Below are positions 44,663-52,526 of a stretch of 64,000 nt of DNA, piece by piece. Source of the stretch: Chelatococcus reniformis. Lineage in GTDB: Bacteria > Pseudomonadota > Alphaproteobacteria > Rhizobiales > Beijerinckiaceae. The notes below the pieces were generated by a model. That model was given only the letters and a program-made list of their open reading frames with translations, was not told the DNA's origin and did not search any database. The stretch spans positions 333,551 to 397,550 of the forward strand of contig NZ_BMGG01000005.1 in assembly GCF_014640075.1 (NCBI RefSeq), in the 5' to 3' direction. The position numbers and the translations under genes were made by a program. The number at the start of each line of letters is the position of its first letter. The stretch's first letter is position 1.

Positions 44663-46043
44663 ACTGCCCGCCTCGCTCGACACCGAGCAGGCCGTCATCG
44701 GCGCGGTGCTGCTACATCCGGCCGCGTTGGCGTCCGCCAGCGGGCTCGATTGCCACCATTTCGCCGAGCCGCTCCATGCCGAGATATGGCGCCGGATCCT
44801 GGCCGCGCGCGATCGCGGCGAGCAGCCGGACATGCGGGTCATCGCGGCGTCCTTCCGGTCGGAGCCCATTGCGGGCACCGACGTCAGCCCGAAGGCCTAT
44901 CTCGCGCGCCTTGCTGCCGAGGCGGCTGTGCCGTCTTCGATCGCTATCCACTCCACGGTCGTGAAGCATACCTGGGCGCTACGCCGGCTTGTAGGCGTAG
45001 GTGACCAGGTCGCCCGGGCGTGGGGCGGCGATGATCTGCATGTGCTGGTGGATGCTTCGTTCCGGGAGGTCGACGCCATCCGTGCCGAGCTCCACGAGAG
45101 CAAGGGCGAAGGCAGCGCCGACATCTCCACGATAGCGCAACGCTTGATCTCCGACGTCCAGGCCATCCGGGCAGGGCAGGGTAGGCGCATCCCATCCACC
45201 GGCCTGCCGGATCTGGACAAGGTGCTGCCGCTGCGCGGGCTCGCCCCGGGCGGCCTGTACGTCATCGGCGGCCGGACCGGCGCCGGCAAGACGATGCTGC
45301 TGACGAGCTTGGCGCGACAGGCGGCGGAGCGCGGCGCTCCCCTGGGCATCTTCTCGCTCGAGGTGCCGGCAGCAGAGATCTCCGCTCGCATCATGTCGGA
45401 CATCCTCACCACGGGGCCAACTTACGAGGCGATCCTGTCCGGCGACATCAACGATGCCGATCTGGCGTCGCTGAACCGTGCCGAGGGCATCACCACCGAT
45501 CTCCCGATCTGGGTCGATGATAGCTCGGGCCTGCGGATCGGGGACATCGCGCACCGGGCCGAGAGCCTGGCTGAGCGCTTCGACCGGCGCGGCACGCCCC
45601 TCGCAGCGATCGTGATTGATCACGTCCAGATTGTCCGCGGCTCCGGCGAGCACCGGGGCAACCGGGTGGCGGAGCTTGGCGAGATCAGCAACTCGGCGAA
45701 GCGGCTTGCGAAACGCCTGGGCATCGCAGTCGTGCTGGCGTCGCAGATCAACCGGGCAGTCGAGGGTCAGGACGACAAGCGGCCGACGATGGCGCAGCTC
45801 CGGGCCTCCGGCGAGATCGAGGAAGCGGCCGACGCCGTCGGGCTCCTCTACCGCCCAGCCTACTACATTGAAAAATCAGCAGAATACAAGGCCGGCAATG
45901 CGGAAGCTCGATTTCGATACGAGGAGGAGAAGCACATCCTCGAGGTATCGATCGACAAGGCGCGCCAAGGGGCCGGCGGCCACGTGAAGCTTTGGTGCGA
46001 TGCCGCCCACTCGGCGGTGCGCTGCATGGCGTCGGATCGGTAG
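44646..46043 (+). CDS. DnaB-like replicative helicase
   Basis: 465 residues from GTG 44646. The DnaB N-terminal domain (EQAVIGAVLLHPAAL, HHFAEPLHAEIWRR) is followed by the RecA-like motor with Walker A GRTGAGKT at 209-216, Walker B IVIDHVQIV and the C-terminal ASQINRAVEGQDDKRP and RASGEIEEAADAVGLLYR. It unwinds the replication fork of the phage. The product of the next gene may load it on DNA. Confidence 0.95.
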   Translation: MQPAVELPASLDTEQAVIGAVLLHPAALASASGLDCHHFAEPLHAEIWRRILAARDRGEQPDMRVIAASFRSEPIAGTDVSPKAYLARLAAEAAVPSSIAIHSTVVKHTWALRRLVGVGDQVARAWGGDDLHVLVDASFREVDAIRAELHESKGEGSADISTIAQRLISDVQAIRAGQGRRIPSTGLPDLDKVLPLRGLAPGGLYVIGGRTGAGKTMLLTSLARQAAERGAPLGIFSLEVPAAEISARIMSDILTTGPTYEAILSGDINDADLASLNRAEGITTDLPIWVDDSSGLRIGDIAHRAESLAERFDRRGTPLAAIVIDHVQIVRGSGEHRGNRVAELGEISNSAKRLAKRLGIAVVLASQINRAVEGQDDKRPTMAQLRASGEIEEAADAVGLLYRPAYYIEKSAEYKAGNAEARFRYEEEKHILEVSIDKARQGAGGHVKLWCDAAHSAVRCMASDR

Positions 46044-46052
46044 GAGGACGCA

Positions 46053-47144
46053 ATGACCGACTGGTTCCGCTCATGGCATGGCGCTCCAACAGATCCGAAG
46101 TGGCGCACCGTAGCGCGCCGTGCCGGCGTTCAGCCGGGTGTCGTCACCGCGATCGTTTGGGTGCTGCTGGACCGGGCGTCGCAGGCGCCAGAGCGTGGCA
46201 GTATCGTGGGATATGACTGCGAGGTGATCGCCGACGCTCTCGGTTTCGATCCTGAGCAGGTCGACGCTGTCGTGACGGCTCTGCATGAGAAGAGCGTTCT
46301 CGTGGACGGGCGCTTTGCCGGATGGGCCAAGCATCAGCCGGCCCGCGAGGATGGATCAGCCGAACGTGCAAAGGCGTGGCGCGAACAGAAAAAGGCAGAG
46401 CGAACGCAACCGAACGCACCCGAACGCGAACGAACACCAGAAGAGAGGAGAGAAGAAACAGAAGATCGGTCCTCTTCGCTTCGCTCAGAGGAGGGGCCGC
46501 TGGCGGCCCGACCGCCCCTGCCGGCAGAGCCGAAACCGGATCAGCAGCAATTGGTCGAGGCCGTGGAGATCTACAATTCGGCTGCCGCCACCGTCGGCTG
46601 GCCGAAGTGCCAGAAGCTCACCGACCAGCGCCGGGCGGCGCTGCGGCACCGGCTCAAGGACTGCTGCGGCATCGATGGATGGCGCGCTGCCATGGACGGA
46701 GCCCGCGCTTCGCCCTTCCTGACCGGTCGGAACGATCGCGGATGGACCGCGGATCTGGATTTCTTCCTCCAGGCCAAGAGCTTCACTCGGCTGATGGAGG
46801 GCGGCTACGACCGGCGCGGGGCAAAGCCGACCGGCGCCAACGTGGTCACGCTCGGCCGGACTGAGCGCAGCCAGGAAGACCGCGAGCGGATTTGGCGCCT
46901 CTGCCTCCAGAATTACGCCGATGATAGCGCCAACTGGCGTCCTGACGAGCACGTCGGCTTCGAGCCTGGCACGCCTGGGTGCCACATCCCTCCCGAATTC
47001 ATTGAGCGATGGCGCGTCGAGCAGGGACTGCCCGACGTCCCGCCCAGCAACTGGTCGGCGACGAGGAAGCACGCGGGCATGGTGGCCAGCCTCGCGGAGG
47101 CGGACCGAAGGCGCGCTGAGCGGCAGCGGGCCGCGAGCGCCTAA
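46053..47144 (+). CDS. Phage replication accessory protein (winged helix; possible helicase loader)
   Basis: 363 residues. The N-terminal winged-helix (about residues 1-95: WFRSWHGAPTDPKWRTVARR, GYDCEVIADALGFDPEQVDAV) resembles replisome organisers. A highly charged linker (QKKAERTQPNAPERERTPEE) leads to a C-terminal domain of unknown fold ending SNWSATRKHAGMVASL. It lies ten bases behind dnaB. Initiator, or DnaT/DnaC-like loading, are the likely alternatives. Confidence 0.75.
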   Translation: MTDWFRSWHGAPTDPKWRTVARRAGVQPGVVTAIVWVLLDRASQAPERGSIVGYDCEVIADALGFDPEQVDAVVTALHEKSVLVDGRFAGWAKHQPAREDGSAERAKAWREQKKAERTQPNAPERERTPEERREETEDRSSSLRSEEGPLAARPPLPAEPKPDQQQLVEAVEIYNSAAATVGWPKCQKLTDQRRAALRHRLKDCCGIDGWRAAMDGARASPFLTGRNDRGWTADLDFFLQAKSFTRLMEGGYDRRGAKPTGANVVTLGRTERSQEDRERIWRLCLQNYADDSANWRPDEHVGFEPGTPGCHIPPEFIERWRVEQGLPDVPPSNWSATRKHAGMVASLAEADRRRAERQRAASA

Positions 47145-47167
47145 TTTTGACGGAGACGAGAGCGACC

Positions 47168-47848
47168 ATGGCACGCAAGCGCAACGCCCGATCGAACCGC
47201 GCCCTACCCGCCGCCCAGACGCACCGCGACGGCTCGACCTACCGCGACGAGCGCCGCCTCGCCGACAACGAGAACTATGTGCCGCTTGAAGGCGCGCCGG
47301 ACCCCGCGGCCTCCTGGTACCTGGTGCGCACCGGGCCTCGGCAGGAGCGCGGCGCCCGCGATGCCATGGTGGACGCCGGCTTTCGCACGCTCCTGCCGGA
47401 GCTGGAGCGCCCGCGCCCATACCGCCGGCGCGTCGTCCAGAGCGTCACGGCCATGTTTCCGGGCTACGTGCTCGTCCAGCTCGAGGGCTACGCGCATCCC
47501 GCCTGGCAGATCCTGCTCGGCGACTACTACCGCCAGAAGGGCATCATGGGCGTCATGCAGGCGCGTTCCGGCGGCGAGCCGCTTCGGCTCCCTAAGCGAT
47601 GGATGGCAGAGCTCATCGAGTGCCTGACGGTGCCGCCGGAAGAGAGGAGGGCGGCCAAGCGCTTCGCTCTGCGGCGCAAGCTGGACGCCATGGTCGGCGG
47701 CCAATACCGGATCGTCGACGGGCCGTTCGCGACGTTCAGCGCGATCGTGACCGAGGCGCGGTCGCCGGACGACATTCGCGGCGAGGTCGCCATCTTTGGC
47801 CGCCCAACGAGGATCAATCTCCACGTTGACCAGCTTGAGACCACCTGA
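47168..47848 (+). CDS. NusG/RfaH-like transcription processivity protein
   Basis: 226 residues from ATG 47168. After a basic disordered head, the NGN domain is clear: ASWYLVRTGPRQERGARDAM, GFRTLLPELE, VTAMFPGYVLVQ and IMGVMQARSG. The C-terminal part (GGQYRIVDGPFATFSAIVTEA, RPTRINLHVDQL) is a KOW-type barrel. It is last in the rightward operon, the position of lambda Q, so it may be the late-gene antiterminator. Confidence 0.87.
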   Translation: MARKRNARSNRALPAAQTHRDGSTYRDERRLADNENYVPLEGAPDPAASWYLVRTGPRQERGARDAMVDAGFRTLLPELERPRPYRRRVVQSVTAMFPGYVLVQLEGYAHPAWQILLGDYYRQKGIMGVMQARSGGEPLRLPKRWMAELIECLTVPPEERRAAKRFALRRKLDAMVGGQYRIVDGPFATFSAIVTEARSPDDIRGEVAIFGRPTRINLHVDQLETT

Positions 47849-48077
47849 CAAAATCAGCGGTGATTCGGTCGCTGAGAAGCTCCGCCCTCGACGCGTAGAG
47901 CCCGGACCTGAAGCTGTGGGAGCCGCGCCCAAAGGGCTGACGGTACCCCGCAGCGAAGCTATTGCCCGGGCAGATTCGGGCTTCTGCATTTCAGACCTAG
48001 GATGAGGAAGGCGGCCAGCTACAGGCCCGCCGATGGATCGAAACTGTCGTCGCCATCGCGATCACAAGTCTGGATTC

Positions 48078-48154
48078 AGCAGGATAGAGCAGTTCGGTAG
48101 CTCGCGTGGCGCATAACCACGAGGTCGCCAGTTCGAATCTGGCTCCTGCTCCCA
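48078..48154 (+). tRNA. tRNA with anticodon CAT (Met or Ile2), in the prophage
   Basis: The cloverleaf folds perfectly. The acceptor AGCAGGA pairs with TCCTGCT, the D-stem is GAGC/GCTC, the anticodon stem is CGTGG/CCACG with loop CGCATAA, the T-arm is GCCAG-TTCGAAT-CTGGC, the discriminator is C and CCA is encoded. The 1-72 pair is A-T, so it is not an initiator tRNA. It lies just behind the NusG-like gene, at the start of the cargo region. Confidence 0.94.
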
Positions 48155-48178
48155 AACCAGCTGGGCTATGCTGCTCGC

Positions 48179-48487
48179 ATGTGCGGGCCAGTCGCGTATG
48201 TTTTCCGAGATCCTCGATTCTCCCCAGGTGGAGATACGGCCGTCTGCGTGGCGGCTATCGAGCTGGTCTCGGTAGCTTTTGGCGGAGAGGATGGGCTTGT
48301 CGCTGCATTCGGCGGCGGAGCGGTGTTCCGCGACGACGAGAGCGGCCAAACTTATCTCGGTGTTTGGGGCGCTCGAAGAGCCTCTCGGCTCCGCCGCATG
48401 CTACGTGAGCACAATCCCGAACTCCTCTTGGTGCGCCAGCCGCCGCAGGCGAGGTTGATCAGGTATACAACGCGGCGGCGTGGCTGA
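48179..48487 (+). CDS. Doubtful protein of unknown function behind the tRNA
   Basis: 102 codons from ATG 48179. The first half, MCGPVAYVFRDPRFSP, has no ribosome site. The second half, LVSVAFGGEDGLVAAFGGGA, then RRASRLRRMLREHNPEL, looks protein-like but matches nothing I know. There is no coupling to neighbours. Confidence 0.35.
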   Translation: MCGPVAYVFRDPRFSPGGDTAVCVAAIELVSVAFGGEDGLVAAFGGGAVFRDDESGQTYLGVWGARRASRLRRMLREHNPELLLVRQPPQARLIRYTTRRRG

Positions 48488-48605
48488 ACACGCGGCGGCG
48501 CAGGATCAACGGCGGGAGCGTCGCGGCGATCACTTCAGACCCGAGGCCTTCCACAAATCGGTTTGCATCCGGGCGTGCCAGTCGGCACCGGGACCTGATA
48601 CCGTT

Positions 48606-48767
48606 ATGGCCGCGTCGAAGCGCATTGCTAGAACCGTCCTGGCCCTCGTCTTGTCTCTCGCGTACCTCGTGAACCTCGCGCCGGCGACTGCCGGCGGCAG
48701 TGTGGCAGGTGAGCGGCATCGGGCCGGTGAAGGTGACGTGTCGGGCTCAGCCACGGCGTTGGACTAG
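48606..48767 (+). CDS. Candidate small membrane protein, related to the frame at 25775
   Basis: 53 residues. The segment RTVLALVLSLAYLVNLAPATA would span the membrane or act as a signal peptide, followed by a Gly/Ser/Glu-rich tail. LVLSLAYLVxxAPxTA is shared with the frame at 25775-25966, which argues that both are genes. The ribosome site is weak. It overlaps the end of the minus-strand gene at 48764 by four bases. Confidence 0.4.
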   Translation: MAASKRIARTVLALVLSLAYLVNLAPATAGGSVAGERHRAGEGDVSGSATALD

Positions 48768-49024
48768 ACCAGTTCGTCCTGATCACAGCGCTCCAGAACG
48801 ATCCACGAGAGCTCGCTCTCGATGGCTTCCGCCAAGCAGCGCCTCACGATTGGTTCAATCTCATCGGCGCAGGTCACCAGGAGCTTCGTTGGGACCCGTT
48901 CGTTCGCTCGAACGACACCCCAGCTACGTACCTCGCAACCTAGATGCATCAATGCCTCGCGGATGCGCTGCACTGTGCCTTCATTGGCGATGTGAATAGC
49001 GAGGTCTTCGCGGATGGTAGCCAT
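48764..49024 (-). CDS. Small cytoplasmic protein of unknown function
   Basis: 86 residues. TIREDLAIHIANEGTVQRIR and EALMHLGCEVRSWGVV show alternating helices and strands, and ADEIEPIVRRCLAEAIESEL a further helix. It is a plausible soluble protein. ATG 49024 has AAGG upstream. No homology is apparent. It lies between the tRNA cargo and the IS5 element. Confidence 0.5.
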   Translation of the reverse strand: MATIREDLAIHIANEGTVQRIREALMHLGCEVRSWGVVRANERVPTKLLVTCADEIEPIVRRCLAEAIESELSWIVLERCDQDELV

Positions 49025-49164
49025 CCGAATGCCTTTAGGGGCGGGGGCGTGGCTTGTCTATGATGGCCGCGCTCGGCCCGCGTCGGAGCCTTAGCTGCGA
49101 GGGGCGCCGCGAGCGGCAGAAGGCGGGTATGGCCCGTCAGCAAGCCCGAAGCCTCGCCGGCCCT

Positions 49165-50003
49165 AGAGGCTGTTAGGGATTGGGTAACCGTATTTTCCGA
49201 GGCTTGCGAGATGGTTACGTCCCGCAAGCCTTATCCGTCCGACGTCTCTGACGCGGAATGGGCGCTGGTTGCGCCCTATCTCACGCTTCTGCCGGAGGCG
49301 TGCGGCCAGCGAACCCATCCCCTAAAGGAGGTGTTCAACGGCCTGCGCTACATCATGAAAACCGGCGCGCCCTGGCGCTGGATGCCCAATGACTTGCCGC
49401 CATGGGAGATCGTCTACCAGCAGGCCCAGCGCTGGCTTCGGGCCGGATGTTTCGAGGCGCTGGCCGAGGATCTGAGCACCGTCCTACGCCTCGCCGCCGG
49501 CCGGCCGGCCCAGCCGAGCGCCGCCATCATCGACAGCCGCACCTTGCGCTCAACGCCGGAGAGCGGCGCACGGGCCGGCTACGACGGTGCCAAGCGCAAG
49601 AAGGGTTCAAAGCTCCACATGGCCGTCGACACCCTCGGCCACCTTCTCGCGCTGCATGTGACGCCGGCCAGCGACGACGACCGCTCCCAGGTCGGCCGCA
49701 TGGCCCAAGCCATCCAGGCGGCGACCGACGAGAGCGTGGACATCGCCTTCGTCGACCAGGGCTACACGGGGCAAAGAGCGGCCACCGCCGCAGCCGAGCA
49801 CGGCATCGAACTGGAGCTGGTCAAGCTGCCGCAAGCCAAGCGCGGCTTCGTCCTTCTGCCGCGCCGATGGGTGGTCGAGCGCTCCTTCGCCTGGGCAACT
49901 CGCTTCCGACGCCTCGTCAAGGACTACGAGCGCTGCGCCGCTACACTCGCAGACCTCCACCTCGTCGCCTTCGTCTGCATCATGCTCAAAAACGCCGCTA
50001 TAC
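49165..50003 (+). mobile_element. IS5-family insertion sequence, right end missing
   Basis: The left end probably lies at GAGGCTGTTAGGGATTGGG (about 49165), the usual start of this IS group. No inverted copy such as TCCCTAACAGCCTC follows the transposase gene. The coding frame instead runs into the ribosome site of the next phage gene. So the element is truncated near 50003 and should be immobile unless a full copy acts in trans. The end points are estimates. Confidence 0.6.
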
Positions 50004-50026
50004 GTCGGCCGGGAGGTGGAGCATGA
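49211..50026 (+). CDS. IS5-family transposase (3' end truncated)
   Basis: 271 codons. The N-terminal DUF4096 block (SDAEWALVAPYL, THPLKEVFNGLRYIMKTGAPWRWMP in part) and the DDE domain are present, with IDSRTL, FVDQGYTG and VVERSFAWATRFRRL giving the D, D and E. The last residues, RRPGGGA, replace the normal LKNAA-ending tail and are read from the neighbouring gene's leader (GGGAGGTGGAGC). The catalytic core is complete, so protein may still be made. Confidence 0.9.
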   Translation: MVTSRKPYPSDVSDAEWALVAPYLTLLPEACGQRTHPLKEVFNGLRYIMKTGAPWRWMPNDLPPWEIVYQQAQRWLRAGCFEALAEDLSTVLRLAAGRPAQPSAAIIDSRTLRSTPESGARAGYDGAKRKKGSKLHMAVDTLGHLLALHVTPASDDDRSQVGRMAQAIQAATDESVDIAFVDQGYTGQRAATAAAEHGIELELVKLPQAKRGFVLLPRRWVVERSFAWATRFRRLVKDYERCAATLADLHLVAFVCIMLKNAAIRRPGGGA

Positions 50027-50217
50027 ACGCGCACCGCCCGACATCGCCAGCCTTCGAGGCCTTGAGAAGCGTGGCGGCCGTCTTCCTCGCAGCCGGCCTG
50101 TACGTGGTGCTGCTGCCTGTGGCTGCGATAGAGTCGCTGCGCAGGCGGCTCGATCAACGGCCCCGTCGCACGCACCAGCGTGATCTTAACTCCTCCCGAA
50201 TGCCGAGTGAGTTGTAA
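50023..50217 (+). CDS. Small membrane protein behind the IS5 remnant
   Basis: 64 residues from ATG 50023, with GGAGG and a good spacing. It has one hydrophobic helix (SVAAVFLAAGLYVVLLPVAA) followed by a basic tail (RRRLDQRPRRTHQRD). It overlaps the transposase stop by ATGA only because the IS end was lost. A holin-like or exclusion role is possible but unsupported. The 3' end overlaps the minus-strand gene at 50186. Confidence 0.55.
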   Translation: MNAHRPTSPAFEALRSVAAVFLAAGLYVVLLPVAAIESLRRRLDQRPRRTHQRDLNSSRMPSEL

Positions 50218-50539
50218 TTTCAGCTTCCAAGACTTGAAGATACATTTGCGAAGCGCAGGATAGCTTGACCTTGAATTGCTTCTTTTCAGTTTCTCGCCGC
50301 GGCTCATTCGTGTGCACCGATCCGACGACGGTCATTTCTTCTGATCCGAGGCCGTGGATCTGATGGTCATCAGGAAACTGAGCTTTCTCCGGCGCGATCA
50401 GAAGTGCCTTCATGCCCCCGCGCGCAGCTCGAACTACCATATCGGCATCGTCGCAGGCAGACGGAACCAAGCTACGTACCAGCCAACCGATGCCGAGGGT
50501 GATAGCAATCATCAGCACTAAGCCGATCTTTAAGCCCAC
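50186..50539 (-). CDS. Membrane-anchored protein of unknown function
   Basis: 117 residues. The N-terminal span GLKIGLVLMIAITLGIGWLV is followed by an exported-looking domain (CDDADMVVRAARG, KAQFPDDHQIHGLGSEEMTVV, CASQMYLQVLEA) with two cysteines. Its base composition is less GC-rich than the surrounding genes, suggesting separate origin. It is convergent with the gene at 50023. Confidence 0.55.
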   Translation of the reverse strand: MGLKIGLVLMIAITLGIGWLVRSLVPSACDDADMVVRAARGGMKALLIAPEKAQFPDDHQIHGLGSEEMTVVGSVHTNEPRRETEKKQFKVKLSCASQMYLQVLEAEITTHSAFGRS

Positions 50540-50658
50540 AGGAGTTCTCCGCCGGTCAGCGCCGCGCGGTCGTGTACCCGCGTCGGCGGACGCTAGACGA
50601 GCCTTGCACGGGCGACAACCGCTCAGCTTGATGCCGACCTAAACGGCGGCGCGACGAC

Positions 50659-51258
50659 ATGATCGACGTCAAGTTCGACCTGCGCGACTTCGAGCGCATG
50701 GCGCGCCAGCTGGGCGCCGCCGCCGACCAAGTGCCCTTCGCCCTCGCCGGAGCACTCAATGACGCGCTGTTCAAGACCCGCACCAAGCTGATCAGCGAGA
50801 CCTGGCCCCAGCATGTCACCGTTCGCAACGCCGGCTTCATGCGCGGCGCACTGCGCATCGAGAAGGCGACGAAGGGCAACTTGCGCGGCGAGATCAACAG
50901 CTCGGGCGTCGGTGACCGTGGCCACCTTCGCCTTCACGCCACTGGCGGCATCAAGCGCGCCCAGGGCGCACTCGCCATTCCCGACCCGGCCAAGGTGCGG
51001 CGGGGAGCCAAGGGTGTCAGCAAGAACCAGCGCCCTCGCGCTCTGCCGAACTCGTTCCGAAAGGGCGAGGTCATCTATCAGCGGCTCGTCGCAAAGAAGC
51101 GGAAGACCGGCGGGCTCCGCCTGATGTACGTGCTGAAGCCCCAAGCCACGATCAAGAAGGACGTGCCGTTCTACGAGGACTTCCGCCGCAGCATGATCGC
51201 CGAGGTTCATGCGGCGTTCCCGGGCGCTATGGCGAAGGCGATGCGGACGCGGCGGTGA
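50659..51258 (+). CDS. Phage minor-tail/virion protein (gpZ-like, tentative)
   Basis: 199 residues. KFDLRDFERMARQLGAAADQ, FALAGALNDALFKTRTKLI and VRNAGFMRGALRIEKATKG follow the pattern of small tail-completion or gpZ-type proteins. The very basic C-terminal half (IYQRLVAKKRKTGGL, AAFPGAMAKAMRTRR) fits DNA-end or tail-tube contact. It is isolated, about 2 kb before the terminase genes and surrounded by cargo, an unusual place for a tail gene. Confidence 0.6.
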   Translation: MIDVKFDLRDFERMARQLGAAADQVPFALAGALNDALFKTRTKLISETWPQHVTVRNAGFMRGALRIEKATKGNLRGEINSSGVGDRGHLRLHATGGIKRAQGALAIPDPAKVRRGAKGVSKNQRPRALPNSFRKGEVIYQRLVAKKRKTGGLRLMYVLKPQATIKKDVPFYEDFRRSMIAEVHAAFPGAMAKAMRTRR

Positions 51259-51267
51259 ATCCGGCCG

Positions 51268-51477
51268 TCAGCTCGACATTCGTTTCACTTCGCCAAACTC
51301 CAGCGAGGCGCTTGCAAGCTCGGCGGCGCTCACCCTCTTGTAGGCCGAGAGCTCGTGCCCTTCGCCGATCTCCTTCTCGACCTTGGCTTTGGCCGCCTCG
51401 AGGCCGTCGCAGTGGACGAGCCAGTCCTCAACGCCGCCGCTCTTGCTCGTGTATGTCAGTCGAAATCCATCCGTCAT
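51268..51477 (-). CDS. Small protein of unknown function
   Basis: 69 residues. FRLTYTSKSGGVEDWLVHC, then EAAKAKVEKEIGEGHELSAY: one beta-hairpin and a helix, with an acidic C-terminal part. It is plausible as a compact soluble protein. It is convergent with the tail-type gene at 50659 and has no recognised family. Confidence 0.5.
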   Translation of the reverse strand: MTDGFRLTYTSKSGGVEDWLVHCDGLEAAKAKVEKEIGEGHELSAYKRVSAAELASASLEFGEVKRMSS

Positions 51478-51621
51478 GTTCGCCTCCCGGAGGACACAAC
51501 TGCTTTGACGACCAGCGGTTTCCTCTATGCTGCTCCTGCAATGGATCCGATAATGCCGCGGAAAGTGGAACTTCTCCTCTGTCGGCCGGTTGAGACGCCG
51601 CCCCGAGAAGGAGTTTCATCA

Positions 51622-51843
51622 ATGAAAGTCATCGCATCGCTTGCGGCAGTGCTAATCGCGGTCGCTCCAGTTGCCGCGCTCGCTCAAGCTCCCGGTGGTC
51701 AGGGAACGATGGGAGGTAGTGCGAACACGCCGACTTCTGAAGGTATGAAGAGCGGCACGAAGATGATGGGCACGAAGAAAAAGACCAAGATGAAGAAGCG
51801 CTCCTCCTTCGAGCGGCCCGCCCCGGTGCACGTGATCGGGTAA
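51622..51843 (+). CDS. Exported Gly/Lys-rich peptide, paralogue of 52527
   Basis: 73 residues from ATG 51622 with GAAGGAG upstream. The signal peptide KVIASLAAVLIAVAPVAALAQ is followed by GTMGGSANTPTSEGMKSG and a lysine-rich stretch (TKKKTKMKKRSS). The block GTMGGSAN[ST]PTS recurs in the protein at 52527-52832. It is probably periplasmic or secreted. The role is unknown, and cargo (moron) expression from the prophage is likely. Confidence 0.65.
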   Translation: MKVIASLAAVLIAVAPVAALAQAPGGQGTMGGSANTPTSEGMKSGTKMMGTKKKTKMKKRSSFERPAPVHVIG

Positions 51844-51919
51844 GATTGGCTGGCTTCGGGGGGCGAGAGGCACGCCCTCTCGCCCTCACCGGGGCGACGG
51901 CAACGAAGAAGGCGACGGC

Positions 51920-52212
51920 GTGCTCAACCTTGTCAATTGGATGAACTTCGCGCGAGAGACCGGCCTGATGGCTATGAACGCGCAGGCCGTGATTGAACGC
52001 GGATGCTGAAGGTGGCAGCGGGCGGAGCGCAGGCCGATCTGGAAGTCCAACGCATGTTTGCCGAAAAGGCTGCTGCCTACACGGAAGCACAGGTCGCGAT
52101 GGCGCAATCCGCGATGTTGGGCAGGCCCGACCGAATGCCCGCCGTGGGGCTCAAGGCCTACTCGAAACGGGTTAGGTCCAACCGGTCCCGATTGAGCCCG
52201 CGAAGCAAGTAG
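51920..52212 (+). pseudogene. Frameshifted small gene of unknown function
   Basis: From GTG 51920 one frame reads NLVNWMNFARETGLMAMNAQ and AVIERG and stops. The frame starting at 52003 continues LKVAAGGAQADLEVQRMFAE and KAAAYTEAQVAMAQSAM. Joined, they form a single helical protein of phasin-like texture in which VIERR-MLKVAAGG would be continuous. One lost base near 52000-52004 explains the break. A sequencing error is the alternative. Confidence 0.55.
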
Positions 52213-52237
52213 CGAACGAGTTCGCCGATTCCGAGCA

Positions 52238-52387
52238 CTACAGCAGGAAAATCGCCATCAACGCGAGGATGACGACGATGTGAATGACGCTCCACTTCGA
52301 GAACGTGATGAAGCGTCGATAGGTTTTCTCGTGCTCCGGGTAGTCCATCTCTACAGATTTTCCAGCAGCGATCTGTGCTTCTGCCAT
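52238..52387 (-). CDS. Cytochrome c oxidase aa3-type, subunit IV
   Basis: 49 residues from ATG 52387, with AAGGAGG eight bases upstream. EMDYPEHEKTYRRFITFSKW followed by a single span (VIHIVVILALMAIFLL) is the signature of the small fourth subunit of bacterial aa3 oxidases. It sits in the inner membrane next to the oxidase core. It is a respiratory host-type gene inside the prophage cargo region, without the other oxidase genes. Either it was carried in by the phage or the prophage boundaries are complex here. Confidence 0.85.
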   Translation of the reverse strand: MAEAQIAAGKSVEMDYPEHEKTYRRFITFSKWSVIHIVVILALMAIFLL

Positions 52388-52526
52388 TGCAACGACCTCC
52401 TTGGCTGGCGTCTCAACGTGTCGACCTCAGGTCCGTTCCCTAGAGCGATGCGGAGCGGCACGCACACGCAGGAACCTCTCCTTTGCGCCGGTGGTTGGTC
52501 TGCCACCTCAAGCAAGGAGATCTCCC

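Noticed and set aside
48078-48154. tRNA at 48.1 kb as the right attachment site of the prophage
   Set aside because: It is a complete tRNA with a different anticodon and no shared segment with tRNA-Pro beyond general tRNA features, and phage structural genes continue to its right.
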